The position numbers and the translations under genes are program-made. From contig BSBM01000252.1 in NCBI GenBank assembly GCA_027924585.1, positions 7,750,001-7,814,000 on the forward strand: a stretch of DNA of 64,000 bases. The letters are read 5' to 3'. This document shows positions 47,801 through 59,773 of the stretch, in pieces; position 1 is the stretch's first letter, and every line of letters begins with the position of its first letter. A model generated the notes under the pieces. It was given only the letters and a program-made list of their open reading frames with translations, was not told where the DNA came from and did no database searches. This DNA is from Larix kaempferi (Eukaryota > Streptophyta > Pinopsida > Pinales > Pinaceae).

Positions 47801-50148
47801 CAAAGGAGAAGGAGATCTACATATCTGAAAGTTAAGATGTTTACATCACTTAATCTCTAATTTCATCTAGGAAGGTAGATTTGTGTTATGTCTGATTTGT
47901 TCTAGATTCGCATTGAACTAGGGAGATCATGCCTTAAGTCCGCTTTCGGTAGATTGTCTGGAAACAGTCTGAAATTAATGATCATGCATCGGATTCAACC
48001 AACCTGGGGGATCAACCTTGAGACCTATTGCATGAATCTCAAAGCACTCAAACATTCGAGCTAGCCTACCGGGATACAAAGCATTAAAGTTATCATATCT
48101 ATAAGAATGGATACAAATCCTTGGAAATATTTATTCTCAATTGTGGTTTTCTAGGTGGTAGTTAATCTCTCAAGCCATGGAAATGTTTGAAATTATTGTG
48201 GAAACTTAGGAGCCATTGAAGCTTCAAGATGGGTCCATGTTGCTTCGAAACTGGGTTAACAAAATGGACATCAAAATCCATAATGACAGAATATTTAAGC
48301 TTGTCCTAAGTGGTATGGACTTCTGTACAGAAAAAAGTCTAGCTCCTCCAACTCTGGAGTGATATCCTCAGGACAGAAAGGTTAAGAACCTAAGCCCATT
48401 CAACATGAAGTTGTCCTAAAGACCTGGTATGTACTATGGACTCATCACATATAGTGAAAGAGAGTAAATGGGAAAAGTATGAATATCTTACAACATTCTC
48501 ACTAGCATATTTTGATTTCAATGCACTGAAAAAACAATAAATTGTGGTCAAAGTAAAGCTAATAAAGGGGCTATGAATTATCATCATTGGGTTGGAAGGG
48601 GATATGCTGTCAAAACTTGAAAGAAAGGTAATGCCAAGGCTTTCCCTTACAAATCCCTTAGGATCTAAAGAATGTCCCAAATACCTGCAGTTTTGTGATT
48701 TCCCTAATGGACCATTGGTCAATCCTAGGGCTAGCTCTAATTCCACAACCTTAAACCTGGAACCCTGCAAAAATCAACTTATTCAAATTTTGTAAAGGAA
48801 TGATGTTTGCAGAGTTTAGCACTATTTGATGTAGGAGTAAATTCCAGTATGGAAAAGGACCCTTAATCAAATCCATTAGGTACATGGAACATTCAAAATG
48901 AAAGGAACCTATCATATGTAGCCAAATCCTCAATATTTTCAATCCATTAAATAGTTAAGGAGGTTGTGGTTTCTGAAAGGGTATGTTCCCTTCAATTTTT
49001 TTTTGAAAATACTTATACCCAACTGGTATGAAATTAAATTCATTTTTTTCTTAAGCTTCAATGTCTATTTGAGTGCTTTGAGACAAAATCGAGCAAATGC
49101 AATAGTTCTGATCAATTGCCAAGAGCATTAATATCAGATAAGAGTGCCTTAGAAAGCATGAAAATGTTAGGAATACAATCGCAATAGCATACACTAACTT
49201 TAACAAGGACCTCTTTTCACCTAAAATCATGTTTCAAATATTGGTAAGCAGTGAATTTATGGGGTGGGATTGTAGATTCATTTTTCTAGCTTTGTAAATC
49301 CATGTCCAACTAAGAATATAAAATAACAAATGAATTAAAACACCCTAATTTATTTCTTCCTACAAACAAACATGAAACATAAAATTGTACACTCTCATGA
49401 ACAAATGCAAATTAGGGTGTTTTTAATTCAGGTGGCAAGGTGCAAATTTTGAAAAGTAACTTGATCTCATATTTCAATTCAGCCATGTCTCAATGCTAAT
49501 CTATTATGGGGAGCTGCTACCATTAAAAAAATCATTCTAAAAGATGACAACAGTTACCCATTTTGGTTGAAGGGAAGACCATTTGTAAGTTGGTCTAGCA
49601 CACCTTTAGGGGGGTTTCTTTACACCAATTTGATTGATTGGGCTAGTTTTGCTGGTTGTAATCATTATAAGTCCCTATGACCTATTTTGGTCTTTATTAA
49701 ACATTAATATAAAATTCAACTTATCTTTCGACTTCTAGTGCTTGTTGCTTAAGGTTATCCTCAGATTAGTATGCCTTACTCCTAACACAGACATTTTTAA
49801 AGAAGGGGCTGCTACATCTGATTGTAAAGAGGCCGAAGCTCTATAATGGCTAAGTGAATTCGAATTAGGTTCCTTCAAAAATAATGTCGATACCAAGATT
49901 GGGACAAAAGGATATGCATATGGTTGAGGCTCCTAAACTTGTCCTCTTTATTTAAGTTCTAACAATCACAAGGAATTCGGAAAATTTGATAAATGGATTA
50001 AAAATTGTCAAGAAAGAGGACTTAACCATCTGAGTATTATGAAGATTTCAAGTTGTGGTGAAACTCTTGAAGGAAATAACACTGTAACTTATGTAGACAT
50101 AAAGGCTCTAATAAGAGAGATAGAAAGGCTACTAAGGTGGTTTAAGAA
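47801..50148. other. Intergenic or degraded repeat, no gene supported
   Basis: Low-complexity AT-rich DNA. A 126-codon minus-strand frame at 48390-48770 and smaller ones have no recognisable motif and no neighbouring support. I see no RNA gene. It is probably decayed transposon sequence. Confidence 0.5.
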
Positions 50149-50375
50149 ACTCAAATTGTTCATATTTCCCAAGAAAATAACAACAAGCCAATTGCTAATG
50201 CTAGTATAGTGGTTGACCTTCATCCTTGACTTATGAATCAGAACCTTGATTGGCTTATTTCCCAAGAAACTGAAAACCTTGATTGGCTTATGAATCAGAA
50301 ACTCAAATTTTTCATATTTCCCAAGAGAAGAACAACAAGCCAGTTGCTAATGCTAGTATAGTGGTTGACCTTCAT
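50149..50375. repeat. Direct repeat of about 75 bp, 152 bp apart
   Basis: ACTCAAATT, CATATTTCCCAAGA, AACAACAAGCCA and CTAGTATAGTGGTTGACC occur in order at 50149-50223 and again at 50301-50375. The second copy ends exactly where TGTAATATCCC begins at 50376, which supports that point as the edge of an insertion. Confidence 0.88.
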
Positions 50376-51382
50376 TGTAATATCCCTCTTTTATACCCCT
50401 ATTATTTTATAAATATAAATAAATATTGTACTTTTTTTCTGGTGAGGAGCTCAAGGCCAAGGCCCCACTAGTAAAACCTTGTAAGTTATATGGTTTAATT
50501 CCTAAATTGTAAATTGTAAACTTAGGAGATGGAAGTAACTAAACGATGGGCAATTGAATCCTCTAGGGGAATAGGTGAGATGGCAGGGAAGCCACGAGAG
50601 TTCAGTTTCTGATGACAGATGTCATCATAGTGCCTTGGGCACAAGAAGATAATCAACTATCTTTCCCTAATGACCTTAAAAGTTTAGGGTGCCATCCAAA
50701 GTGGAGGTTAGCCTTAAGTTGGAGTGGTTATTTTCCATAGTCAAATAGTAAACCCCTATTGTCTTAATATTAACCTGAACATATGCACTAATTTACTATC
50801 TTAGATAATATCTAGTGATTATTCTAAATAGTATTATTTTAGGCACTCATGGGACTTACGACAAGGTTCTCTATTTTACTGGAGTAGAACAATTTTATAC
50901 AAATTGTTAATATGAATTAATAATACAAATACGTGCTATTTGTACGAGATATATATATATATATATATTACAAAGGGTCTCATTTATATTTATATATGTA
51001 AATATGAAAGAATAAAACAGTATATAAATATATGTAAATATGAAAGAATAAAACAGTATATAAATAGAGATATTATATATATATATATCTCTTATTTATA
51101 TGATAAGCCTCAAAATAAATCAATGTATAGAAAGTTTATTAAAATAAGACTATTTAATAATTATGATTATATCTTTATCAAACGTAAGGAAGATGGGAGA
51201 AACTTTCGATTTATATATGTTACAAATGGAGTTGCCATTTGGCATACCTGTAGCACCTATTTCCAAATGGCATATACGACTCCCATTTTTTGCAAAGCAT
51301 TTGAGGTAACCATCGAAGTGGGACGGACTCCATGAGGTAGCCTGCAAACAGACTCCTCGAGGTAGTGGCCCAACCTAATGTG

Positions 51383-51389
51383 TATAAAA
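51383..51389 (+). promoter_or_regulatory. TATA box in the 5' LTR
   Basis: TATAAAA in the context GTGTATAAAATGTG, about 1 kb from the LTR start. Confidence 0.5.
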
Positions 51390-51649
51390 TGTGAAGCCGT
51401 GACCATGAAAAGGGGGATGGTTTTTGGAATATTTCTGCAATCGAGTCCGTAGAAAACTCGAGGAAGGGATAGCGCATGCGCTTGATCCCTGTATGTTTTC
51501 CTGTTATGTATTGATCCCTATCAAGAAGACTAGCTCCCAGGTACGGGAGATCTTGGTAGAGATCATAGTTTTTATTTTATGCGTTGGGTATTGATTCCGG
51601 TCAAGAATAGCACCCTAGATGAGAACAGAGTTCTTAGTTTTCATTGTTA

Positions 51650-51950
51650 AATGATGATCCCTGTCAAGGATAATGCCCAGTTTCGATGGATATCTGTGGA
51701 AATAGAGATTAGGGGTCTCATTTATTTATATTTATGCATGTGTTAAAACCTTGATCCTTGCGTGATCATTTTAATGCCTAGTTTCGATGGATCTCTATGG
51801 GAACAGAGATCATGGGTCTCATTTATTTATATTTCTGTAAGTGTTAAAACCTTGATCCCTTCGTGATCATTTTAATGCCCATTTTCGATGGATCTCTATG
51901 GGAATAGAGATCAGGGGTCTCATTTATTTATATTTTGCATTTGTTATTGC
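51650..51950. repeat. Tandem repeat in the 5' LTR, 101 bp unit
   Basis: GGGTCTCATTTATTTATATT occurs at 51712-51713, 51814 and 51915, a period of 101. Each is preceded by TTTCGATGGAT and CAGAGATC-like blocks and followed by GTTAAAACCTTGATCC. There are about three units, the first diverged. Confidence 0.88.
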
Positions 51951-52330
51951 TGGAATCATAATTTCATTTTAATATATTGTTTCCTGTAATCGTATTCATG
52001 TTGAAGTTCCTTTTGTTATTGCTTGGAATCGTATTTCCATTGCAGTTTTCCATTCGATATATTATTGCCTGGAATCGTATTTCCATTTGATATGGTATTT
52101 TCCTGGAATCGTATCCCCCGTTGAAGTTTCTAGTTGATATGGACAGAAGATCAACCAGGTTCGTCAAGCAAAAGCTAGGATCAAACGTCAAAAAGAGGTA
52201 TGTCTTTCAATCCCAATCTATTTCTTTTGCAGTAACTAAATGCAATATAATCAATGTGTTTACCTGTCAACCCCGCCCATTTGGTAGTGTCCAGCTCCTC
52301 ACTATAGGGTAGAAATCCCGAACAACAGAC

Positions 52331-52348
52331 TGGCGACTCCACTAGAGA
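52331..52348 (+). other. Primer-binding site, tRNA-Arg type
   Basis: TGGCGACTCCACTAGAGA begins three bases after the LTR end. The TGGCGACTCC core matches the primer site I recall for Ogre/Tat-type plant elements (tRNA-Arg). The assignment to Arg is from memory. Confidence 0.65.
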
Positions 52349-54397
52349 GTAACCGTGTGTTTATTCTGCTTTAAGAGACCTAGTTAGGTGTTCCTTCCAA
52401 CCCTTGTTTCAGTTTTTGATTGTCTGAGAGGCCTTGTAGGTCTGTTTTTTCTGTTCCTTATTGCTTGACTCATCTCAGTATTTTGTTGCAAATCCTGTTT
52501 GTACCCTGCTAAGGCATGTACGCTGGTCACCCCTACATACAGTAGCATTTGTTGGCTGATGTACGCCCCTCTCTGCACTGAACAGTAGCGTACACCTCCT
52601 AATGTACGTTGGTTTCTACACTGCACAGTGGTGTATAATCCTGTAGTGTCCAGTTTGTTGTTAGGGTTTAGTTTCCAAGCTTTTGGTTGTTGTTCCAGCT
52701 TGTTGCTTTGCCTTCTTTACTGACCCCTGAGACCTTTGATGTCTCCCTTGAGTCTTACTTGCCTCTCCAATCCCTTTTAGCTTGTTTTTGCTTGCTTGAG
52801 TCTTTGTAAGTGTCTTCACTTCCTTCTAGCCTTTTCAAAGTTTGTGCACTTCTCTGTTTTTGGTCTAGTTGCACACCTTGATCCTAGTTGCTAGTTGCAA
52901 TCATGCAAACCTGGGTTTCTTAAGCGTTTGTTGTTTTTGGAAACGTTAGCATGCTTCCTTGGTGTCTTATCCTGTCTATTAGGGTTTGACTGTCAAGTTT
53001 GAGTCCTTAGGGTTGTTTCCGAAAGGTTGCTTGGTTTAGACACTTGCTGATTGTTTTATCAGTTCAGTTGAAGTGAGTTAAAGCCTCCTGCTTTCTTTCT
53101 TTTGAGTCCGTGTGTTGTTAAAGTCATTCTTGGTTCACTTGCTTACTTTTTGCTTGGCTTAGTGTTTTCTTAGGGTTTTGATGCTTAGGAGCAACCTGTC
53201 TAGGTATTCCTTTCCGTCACAAGTGTCTCTTTTCCCTGTTTCTTTTTCGCTTTGTTTCCAAGCATTAAGTATTTCTTTTGCAAAAACTTGGTAAGTCAAG
53301 TCTTCATCGAGTCCCTTGATTCGTTTGCTTTGAACCATTTATATGTTTGTCTTACGCACGCTTTACATTTAGATCTTGCTTGCTTTTGTACAAGTTCTTT
53401 TTCTTTTACATTTATCAGAAAAGACAAAAATGGTTCAAATAGCTTAGTAGTAAAGTCTTGCATTGTTTTGAAGTAGCTTAGTTTGCTTTGAAATATTAAA
53501 AGAAAAATACAAAAAGATTTGATTTGGGATTGCCTAGTTTTCGATTTCTGAAAGAATACAAATAGAAAAGAGAAAACATTTTTGTGAATTTGAGAGCTTT
53601 GCGTTTACATGCACTTTACTTTCATACAAACCATTCCACACACCGCACTACAACCCTTGAGTAACAAGTATCCCTTTAAAGAAATTATTAATAAAATTTA
53701 TTAGCAACATTTTTCTTTTTAGGCATACACGACATCAACTAGCTTAGGCTAGAGTTTTGAGCTTAAATCACCTTAAACTGCTCGGAACTGGCTTCATTAC
53801 TCAACAATCATAGTACGACTTTCATTTAGTTAAATCCATCTATATCAAATAGTCCTGGGAAACTCTACCTAAACCAGAGCTAAGCATGAGGCCATGGGAG
53901 ATTGGATTTGTTGAAGATATCCCCTCACTTTCCTTTTGACCATAAACCAGAGTTGATTCGCGTACGGGGGTCCTTTCGGACTTCGGGCTTTGTTACCCTG
54001 CCCATGCGTTTCAACTAGGTTGATGATTGTCCCCCCAGGTTATTTCGTATTGATGGTAGCCTTAGTATCAGACCTTTAGGATTCTACACAGGTAGAGTGG
54101 GCGGTTATTCCCACCTCACCTCGAACAGACGTGGAAGGTAACCCTTTGGCAGTAATCCCGGGAAGGCGGTTTGGTGATTCAAGCGCTTGCACCCAGTGGA
54201 CCTCCGGAGGACGCCATGTAACTGACCATCGATACTCTATTAGTCTGTTATGGGCCCTGATCATCCCATACTTGCTTCCGAGAGTATTTTCCATTGTTTG
54301 CTTGGTTTGATTACCTAGGACCTTTTTAGTGGTGTGCTCTTTGTGTCGTTTGTTTCTAGTTGGCCTTAGATATTTCTGGCCCGTTGAGTCGAAAGCT
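52349..54397 (+). other. Long T-rich leader, no gene
   Basis: This 2-kb stretch is rich in CTTG and TTTG runs and has no credible frame. At 52516-52640 it carries a cluster of GTACGC and CGTACA motifs also found in the LTR at 58920-59090. Long untranslated leaders are usual for large plant gypsy elements. Confidence 0.55.
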
Positions 54398-55300
54398 ATG
54401 GAAAGCATCCCGGTGAGCACCAATCAAGGGACCCCCGTTGAAGGGGATCCTTGTGCTTTTCCAATCATTGGGAACATTGGTACTCCCTTAATGGCTACTT
54501 TGAATCTTTCGTGATTCACTATCGGGCTACCGGTTTGGTTTTTTTCCACTCTGAATGCCTTGCATGCTCCTGATGCTTCTCAAGTAAGCACCTCACATCA
54601 AGAGCATCAAAACCCTATGCCCGCTTCGCTAGTAGCATTTTCTCCTCCTCCTTCTACCTCATGTGGTGAAAGTAGTAATACTAGTAACCAGTAGTCTAAA
54701 AGGAATAGATGGAGGAAGAATGGGAAGAAGATGCCAAAGCAAGGGGGCAGCAACCCATCCTCTGGAATTCATGCTGGGGGAACCTACCCAACCTCTGGTG
54801 GTCATGTTGGGAGAACTCGTTCAGTCACTGGAAATCATACTGAACCTCGCCACCCAGCCTCTGAAGGTCATGCTGGGGGCACCTACCCAACCTTTGGAGG
54901 TCATGTTGGGGGAAAACTTTCAGTCACTAGAAATCATACTGAACCTCTCCACCCAGCCTCTAATGGTCATGTTGGGGGAACCTACCCAGCCTCTGGAGGT
55001 CATGCTAGGAGGAAACTTTCAATCACTGCAAATCATACTGGAAGTATGTCTTCAACCACTGTTTCTCATGTTGAGGACACATCATTGATCACTGTTGGTC
55101 ATATTAATGACAAGTCACCAGTTCCTGTGATTCATACTGGAGACACTCAATCAGCCACTGCAAGTCATGCTGAGAAAGTTGACATTGTCGACAAACCTAA
55201 TAAACAGAAGCTTAAGTTCCCACCTGACCTATTTGTGCCCTGTACTTCCAGAAGTGCAAAGAGTGTGGTCCATAGTTCAAAAGTCTTCTGCATCTGAGCA
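54398..55300 (+). pseudogene. Gag-like region with 33-residue tandem repeats
   Basis: An ATG at 54398 opens a frame (MESIPVSTNQGTPVEGDP) that stops at 54512 and 54692 but continues in the same frame through 54731-55297. The core is built of in-frame repeats of 99 bases: blocks of the form GHVGGTYPTSGGHVG and GNHTEP-HPAS recur three times between about 54763 and 55040. A K-rich tail (KPNKQKLKFPPDLF) follows. A standard retrotransposon gag fold is not visible. It lies upstream of the knuckle and protease, where gag belongs. The two early stops and a later frame change show decay. Confidence 0.6.
54763..55060 (+). repeat. In-frame tandem repeat, 99 bp (33 codons), about 3 units
   Basis: ACCTCTGGTGGTCATG-like starts are at 54791, 54890 and 54989, exactly 99 apart. 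Each unit also has a second, similar half (CAGCCTCTGAAGGTCATG), so the base unit may be about 50 bases. Confidence 0.9.
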
Positions 55301-55390
55301 ACCAGCCAATGCAAGTCATGGTGGGGGCAAGCTGTAAGCCAATGCTAGTCATGTTGAGAGTACTATTGTTGTTACGGAGTCTAAGCGTAT

Positions 55391-56402
55391 AGTACGCAAG
55401 CCAAATTTCCCTTGTCAACTTTGTAAGGGAGATCACCTTACTCACCGGTGCCCTGCTATTCCAGAGGTGTGGAGAGTGTGGTCCATGTCTGAAGGATCCT
55501 TTGCTCCTGAATTGTCTATAGATTCCCAACAGCCTGATCAACCTTTGGTTGATGAAGTGGTTGAACCAATGCAATCTTTGGTCAACCCCACTCTTCCTTT
55601 GGAGAGTGAAGTGATCGAATCAATGCAATCTTCGACTGATCCCATCAGTCCTTCAGAGACTGATGCACCTGTTCCTGAAGTCTTCTGCATTTCCAGTTCG
55701 GATGTCTCTAAAAATGGAGGCACTGTATCTGTGTCGAGTGAACCCCTACCAAGCTCTGGGATCGTTTCCTTTGATTGGAATAGTCTAACTGGACCTCGCC
55801 TTCCTTCTGCTGCACCTTTCCAGATAAAGGTTGATATCAGCAACCATGCGGTTCATCGATGCATTGTAGATGAAGGAGCCTCTATTAGTATCTTATCCCC
55901 TTATGCTTGGAGAGATTTAGGTTTTCCTAACCTTGTTCCAGCTGTTAATTGGTTGTTGACCTTCGACAGAAGACCTATTGAACCGTTGGGATTCCTCCCT
56001 CAAGTACCTGTTACTTTGAGTGGAAAAACAGTCTTAGTTGATTTTATGGTTTTAAAGGACCCCATGGATTTTGATATGATCCTCGGGCGTGATTACATAT
56101 ATGCTATGCAGGCTGTGGTGTCTACACTCTTTCGTGTGATGCATTTTCCTCACAACAAAAGCATTGTCACTATCGATCAGCTTACATTTGTTGATCCCTC
56201 TTATTACCCAACTATAGACCAAGTATATCCCTCGCCAGTAGGCACTACCATGTCACAATCAAATATTGTGGCATATTGTTCCTTGAGTCCAATTGCTACT
56301 AAGAACAAGCCTCTGGATTCATGCTTACCTTCTCGGGACTGGGTCCCAGCAATTGACCAGGTGCTGACTCCATCTGAATGTTTAGATATGTGTTCTATCT
56401 AG
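55391..56402 (+). CDS. Gag knuckle plus retroviral-type aspartic protease
   Basis: Open reading runs from about 55391 to TAG at 56400-56402. It starts with a CCHC-like knuckle (CQLCKGDHLTHRC, near 55416-55454). A P/S/E-rich linker with repeated MQS and ESEVIESM-like blocks follows. Then comes an aspartic protease domain: CIVDEGASISILSPYAW near 55861 carries the catalytic D (DEGA in place of D[ST]GA, as in many plant gypsy proteins), and ILGRDYIYAM near 56080 is the usual second conserved block (LGRD). It would process Gag. The frame ends about 100 residues after the protease with no polymerase downstream in any frame. It may be an intact protease or the surviving end of a broken gag-pro. Confidence 0.72.
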
Positions 56403-56464
56403 GATAATATACTTCTCTCTGATGAAGTTTTCCTAGAATCTATAATGCAATCTGCCATTCATTT

Positions 56465-56850
56465 GGACATTGATCCACCTACGAGCATTCTTCCACCTTC
56501 ACTTCAAGCTCGTTAAAAACAGTAAGGAGGCTACGAGCATTCTTCCACCTTCACTTCGAGCTCGTTAAAAATAGTAAGGAGGTTACGACCATTTCTTCCA
56601 TCTTCACTTCGAGCTCATTAAAAACAGTAAGGAATTTACGAGCATTCTTCCACCTTCACTTCGAGCTCGTTAAAAACAATAAGGAAGCTACGAGCATTTC
56701 TTCCACCTTCACTTCGAGCTCGTTAAAAACAGTAAGGAGGCTATGAGCATTTCTTCCATCTTCACTTCGAGATCGTTAACAACAGTAAGGAATTTATGAG
56801 CATTCTTCTATATCTCCTTTGAGCTCGTTAAAAACAGTAAGGAGGTCACA
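56465..56850. repeat. Tandem array, 52-53 bp unit, about 7 copies
   Basis: GAGCTCGTTAAAAACAGTAA-like blocks occur about every 52-53 bases, separated by TACGAGCATTCTTCCACC and TTCACTTC. Units differ by single bases. Looser versions (TTTTTCGGACTCGTTAAA) continue to about 57600 and also occur at 45240-45700. Confidence 0.92.
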
Positions 56851-58756
56851 AGTTTACTTTTTCGGACTCGTTAAACCTTTACGGAAAAGACTTTTATATA
56901 GTTATTTCACGCTCTTGTTTGACTCTTTAAATATGACAAGATTGCCGAGTATAGTTGTCCTTTCAGACTCGTTCAAGGATTTGAAGCGACATCCGATTAG
57001 GTATAAGTTTAGCCATTTTCCGGACCTTTGCGGATTAATTACAAAAAAGGAATACTCTAGTCATTCGTGGCTAGAAGAGTTCTCCTCTCATTGTTTTATA
57101 CTTTTTCGGGGGAGGGGATTAACTATACAAAAAAGGCCTTTTGGAGCCTCTCTTTAGGGTTTTCAGGCTCTCTAAACATGAAAACACCAAGCGAGCATTC
57201 ACCCACTCGGGCTCGATGTGAAATCCACGAGAGGGTAAATAGAGGATTGTTTAAGTTTTTTAGACTCTATAAACAAGAAAACACCGGCGAGCATTAACCT
57301 ACTTGGGATCGGTATTAAAATCCATGAGTAAGTGTATGGAGTTATTGTTTAAGTTTTCAAACTCCTTAAAATTGAAAACACCGACGAGCAAGAACAGATC
57401 TCGGCTTGATATTAAAATCCAGAGATCAATACTATAGAGTATTCTTCTATCTCTTCTTCGAACTCTGTAAACAATGAAGAAAGTCCCGAGTCTTCCTCCC
57501 ATGGGATCGTTAAACTCTTTACATGGTTGGACCTATTGAGTTTTCTATTTTTCTTGGACTCATTAAAACAACAAGAAGAAAATTCTTTTACCAAAAAGAA
57601 TAAGGGATAAGAAGGGTGTATCACATCTCTTTCAGTTTCAAAGGCAGTTACGTCAGTCATGTCCTTGAACATAGCACCTACTTGAGTCTCTCATGTCAGT
57701 TGGGTTTTAGTTTTTGGCCTTAGGGTGAACCTAATCTCCGAGTTGTCAACTCCCCCAGTTGGTTATTCTTCCAATCATATGGAGGGTCTGTTATGTCTCC
57801 TACATCGCAGATTTATATCATTTTTCCCTTTATGTTGAAAACTGCCTAAGTCACTTTGTGTCGTGCTCACTGTTCAAGGATACAACCTGTGTCGGCCATT
57901 CTGCAGTTTACCTTGACTTCATGTGTCGGCCATCCTAGTGTCAATTTGTTTCATCTTGTTACTTTTCCTACTCCACATCAGCTCATACATGTGAGTGTTC
58001 CTTGTGTTGGATGATGGAGGATGCATTAAGGCCTCCCTTCCAGCGGACTTCTTCCCATCGAACTCAGCTCATTATGCTCTGGGAATGAAGTTTAGAGTTT
58101 CAGTTAGTACCTTGGGGATTGCAGTCATCAGTGGTAGTTTCCCTCGCTGTTGAATAAATGGGAATACATCAATGTCTCTTATTCGACAGGTTCCTCAAGT
58201 GTTCAACTTCAAGTCCTCTTATTCACACTTTTCGGATTGTACTAGGTACCTTGGACCCCATTATCATTATCAATGGAAGTCCTCGCTTTTCTTAACGATA
58301 TACATCAATGACCGGTAATCAAACGATTCCCCCCATGTTCGACTTCAGCTCATTTATTCGCATGGTTAGGGTTTGTACCTTGGGTTGTTTTGGATGAAGA
58401 CCTTGGGACTATGATAGCATCACCATATTTATGTTATCCCCCAAGCTGCGCAAGACTGAGCCTTACTCATTTTTGGCTCTTTATGAGACATAGATCCAGC
58501 TTACTGTTATGGCTATGATCTCTCTGTTGACATGGATCCACGCTTGTATTTCAGTGGCCATGCTCTATATATACATCTCCTAGTTATGTATCAGAGATCA
58601 TGTTACACATCTATATGATGTCAATATTGTAATTGCGCGCTGACCTTGATTGTTGTTTCAGGTTTTTCTTGTGACTTGGTTCTGTGGTTTCTTGCTCCTC
58701 CTTTGACTTGGACTTATAATGTATTTCGGCCATCGTTTCCCTCTGACCTCACACAT
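56851..58756 (+). other. Non-coding 3' internal region
   Basis: This stretch aligns with 45240-46950 but encodes nothing recognisable; polymerase genes would normally sit here. Short frames are not supported. Blocks around ACGATATACATCAATGACCG (58299) match the sibling element. Confidence 0.65.
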
Positions 58757-58767
58757 TAGGGGGCATC
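58752..58767 (+). other. Polypurine tract of the gag-protease element
   Basis: CACATTAGGGGGCATC directly before TGTTATAGG at 58768. Confidence 0.75.
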
Positions 58768-59773
58768 TGTTATAGGTCAAATCTACACTTCTTCGTCCCG
58801 TGATCACCTTGCCTTGTAGATCACACAAAAGGACATAAAGGATGGAAGAACTAGATTGCCTCAGATGATTTGCTGCTAGAAATACACTTCTCATCTGACA
58901 AGATTGCAATTTCTCCTATTTTTGCCACATGTACGCCCCTCTCTACATACAAGACCAGCGTACTGTACCCTACTCTCCTCAAGGGAAACCAACGTACACC
59001 TCCCAAAAAGTTGTAAACGCATGTTGTAAAGCCCAAAAGTTGCTTTCTGTATGCTACTCTTGTTGTGTGAAACCCGCGTACATCTTAAGATGAAATCAAA
59101 AATATATTAATTTGACGAATTGTGATTAGTTGAAGTTGGTTCTTCAACTTCCCCAACCTCCCAATCCAACCACCTCTCGATCTAAACTGCCTACCTTGTC
59201 CCATAAATACAAGGAGGGTCCATGAGAGGGGTTACACTCAATAGACTTAGAACTCACAATAGCGATAAAATATTGAGAGAAGGCTTGAAGTACTATTGCG
59301 CTGGAGGAAAGTCCAAAGTCAGAGTGAAGAGAAGGAGCCCAGGATCTGGCTGTAGAAACATCTCTACACATCAGGTATATTGTACTGATTTCATGTTTCT
59401 TTGACAATAAAAATATTGAAACACCCTTCCTGTCCCAAATCAGATATCTATTGGATTGTATGTCTATTTGGATTAATTCTTGATTATGGTTGATGTTAAA
59501 TTGCTTTGTAATTTCATCATATGTTACATGGTCAAGATACGTTGAGGAAGGTATCTTTTGTATTGCAGGTTCGTCAAGCAGAAGATCAAGCGGGAGATCA
59601 AGTGTAAGACCAAGCGAAAGCTAGGATCAAACGTCGAAAAGAGGTATGTCTTTCAATCCCAATCTATTTCTTTTGCAGTAACTAAATGCAATATAATCAA
59701 TGTGTTTACCTGTCAACCCTGTCCAGTTAGTAGTGTCCATCTCCTCACTATAGGGTAGAAATCCCGAACAACA
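58768..59773 (+). repeat. 3' LTR, TGTTATAG type (1006 bp)
   Basis: It begins TGTTATAGGTCAAATC and ends CCCGAACAACA. ATAAATAC near 59199 is a TATA-like box. A GTACGC/CGTACA motif cluster lies in U3 (58920-59090), and short GAAGATCAAG/GGAGATCAAG repeats lie near 59581-59620. Its first 820 bases occur inverted at 44277-45096. Its last 170 bases match 52158-52327. Confidence 0.85.

Larger units (their letters stand above)
50376..52327 (+). repeat. 5' LTR, TGTAATATCC type
   Basis: It begins TGTAATATCCCTC at a repeat-confirmed boundary and ends CCCGAACAACA before the primer site. TATAAAA lies at 51383-51389. A TA microsatellite is at about 50949-50968 and a 101-bp tandem repeat at 51670-51950. From 52158 to 52327 it matches the end of the 3' LTR (TTCGTCAAGC, then GAGGTATGTCTTTCAATCCC), with a gap of about 35 bases in the GAAGATCAAG repeats. 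Confidence 0.7.
50376..59773 (+). mobile_element. Non-autonomous gag-protease LTR element with unlike LTRs
   Basis: The element has a 5' LTR (50376-52327), a primer site of tRNA-Arg type, a long leader, gag and protease sequence, about 2.3 kb of non-coding repeats, a polypurine tract and a 3' LTR (58768-59773). No reverse transcriptase, RNase H or integrase motif is visible, so it would depend on another element. The tRNA-Arg-type primer site and the protease style suggest the Tat/Ogre side of Ty3/gypsy (inference). The LTRs match only over their last 170 bases or so. Flanks TTCAT and GTAAA do not match, so the two ends may come from different events. Confidence 0.7.

Noticed and set aside
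48390-48770. Minus-strand 126-codon frame as a gene
   Set aside because: No motif, start context or neighbour supports it, and a plus-strand frame overlaps it with equal claim.
54076-54423. Minus-strand 115-codon frame upstream of the gag-like region
   Set aside because: It is opposite the leader and gag start of a plus-strand element and shows no family features.
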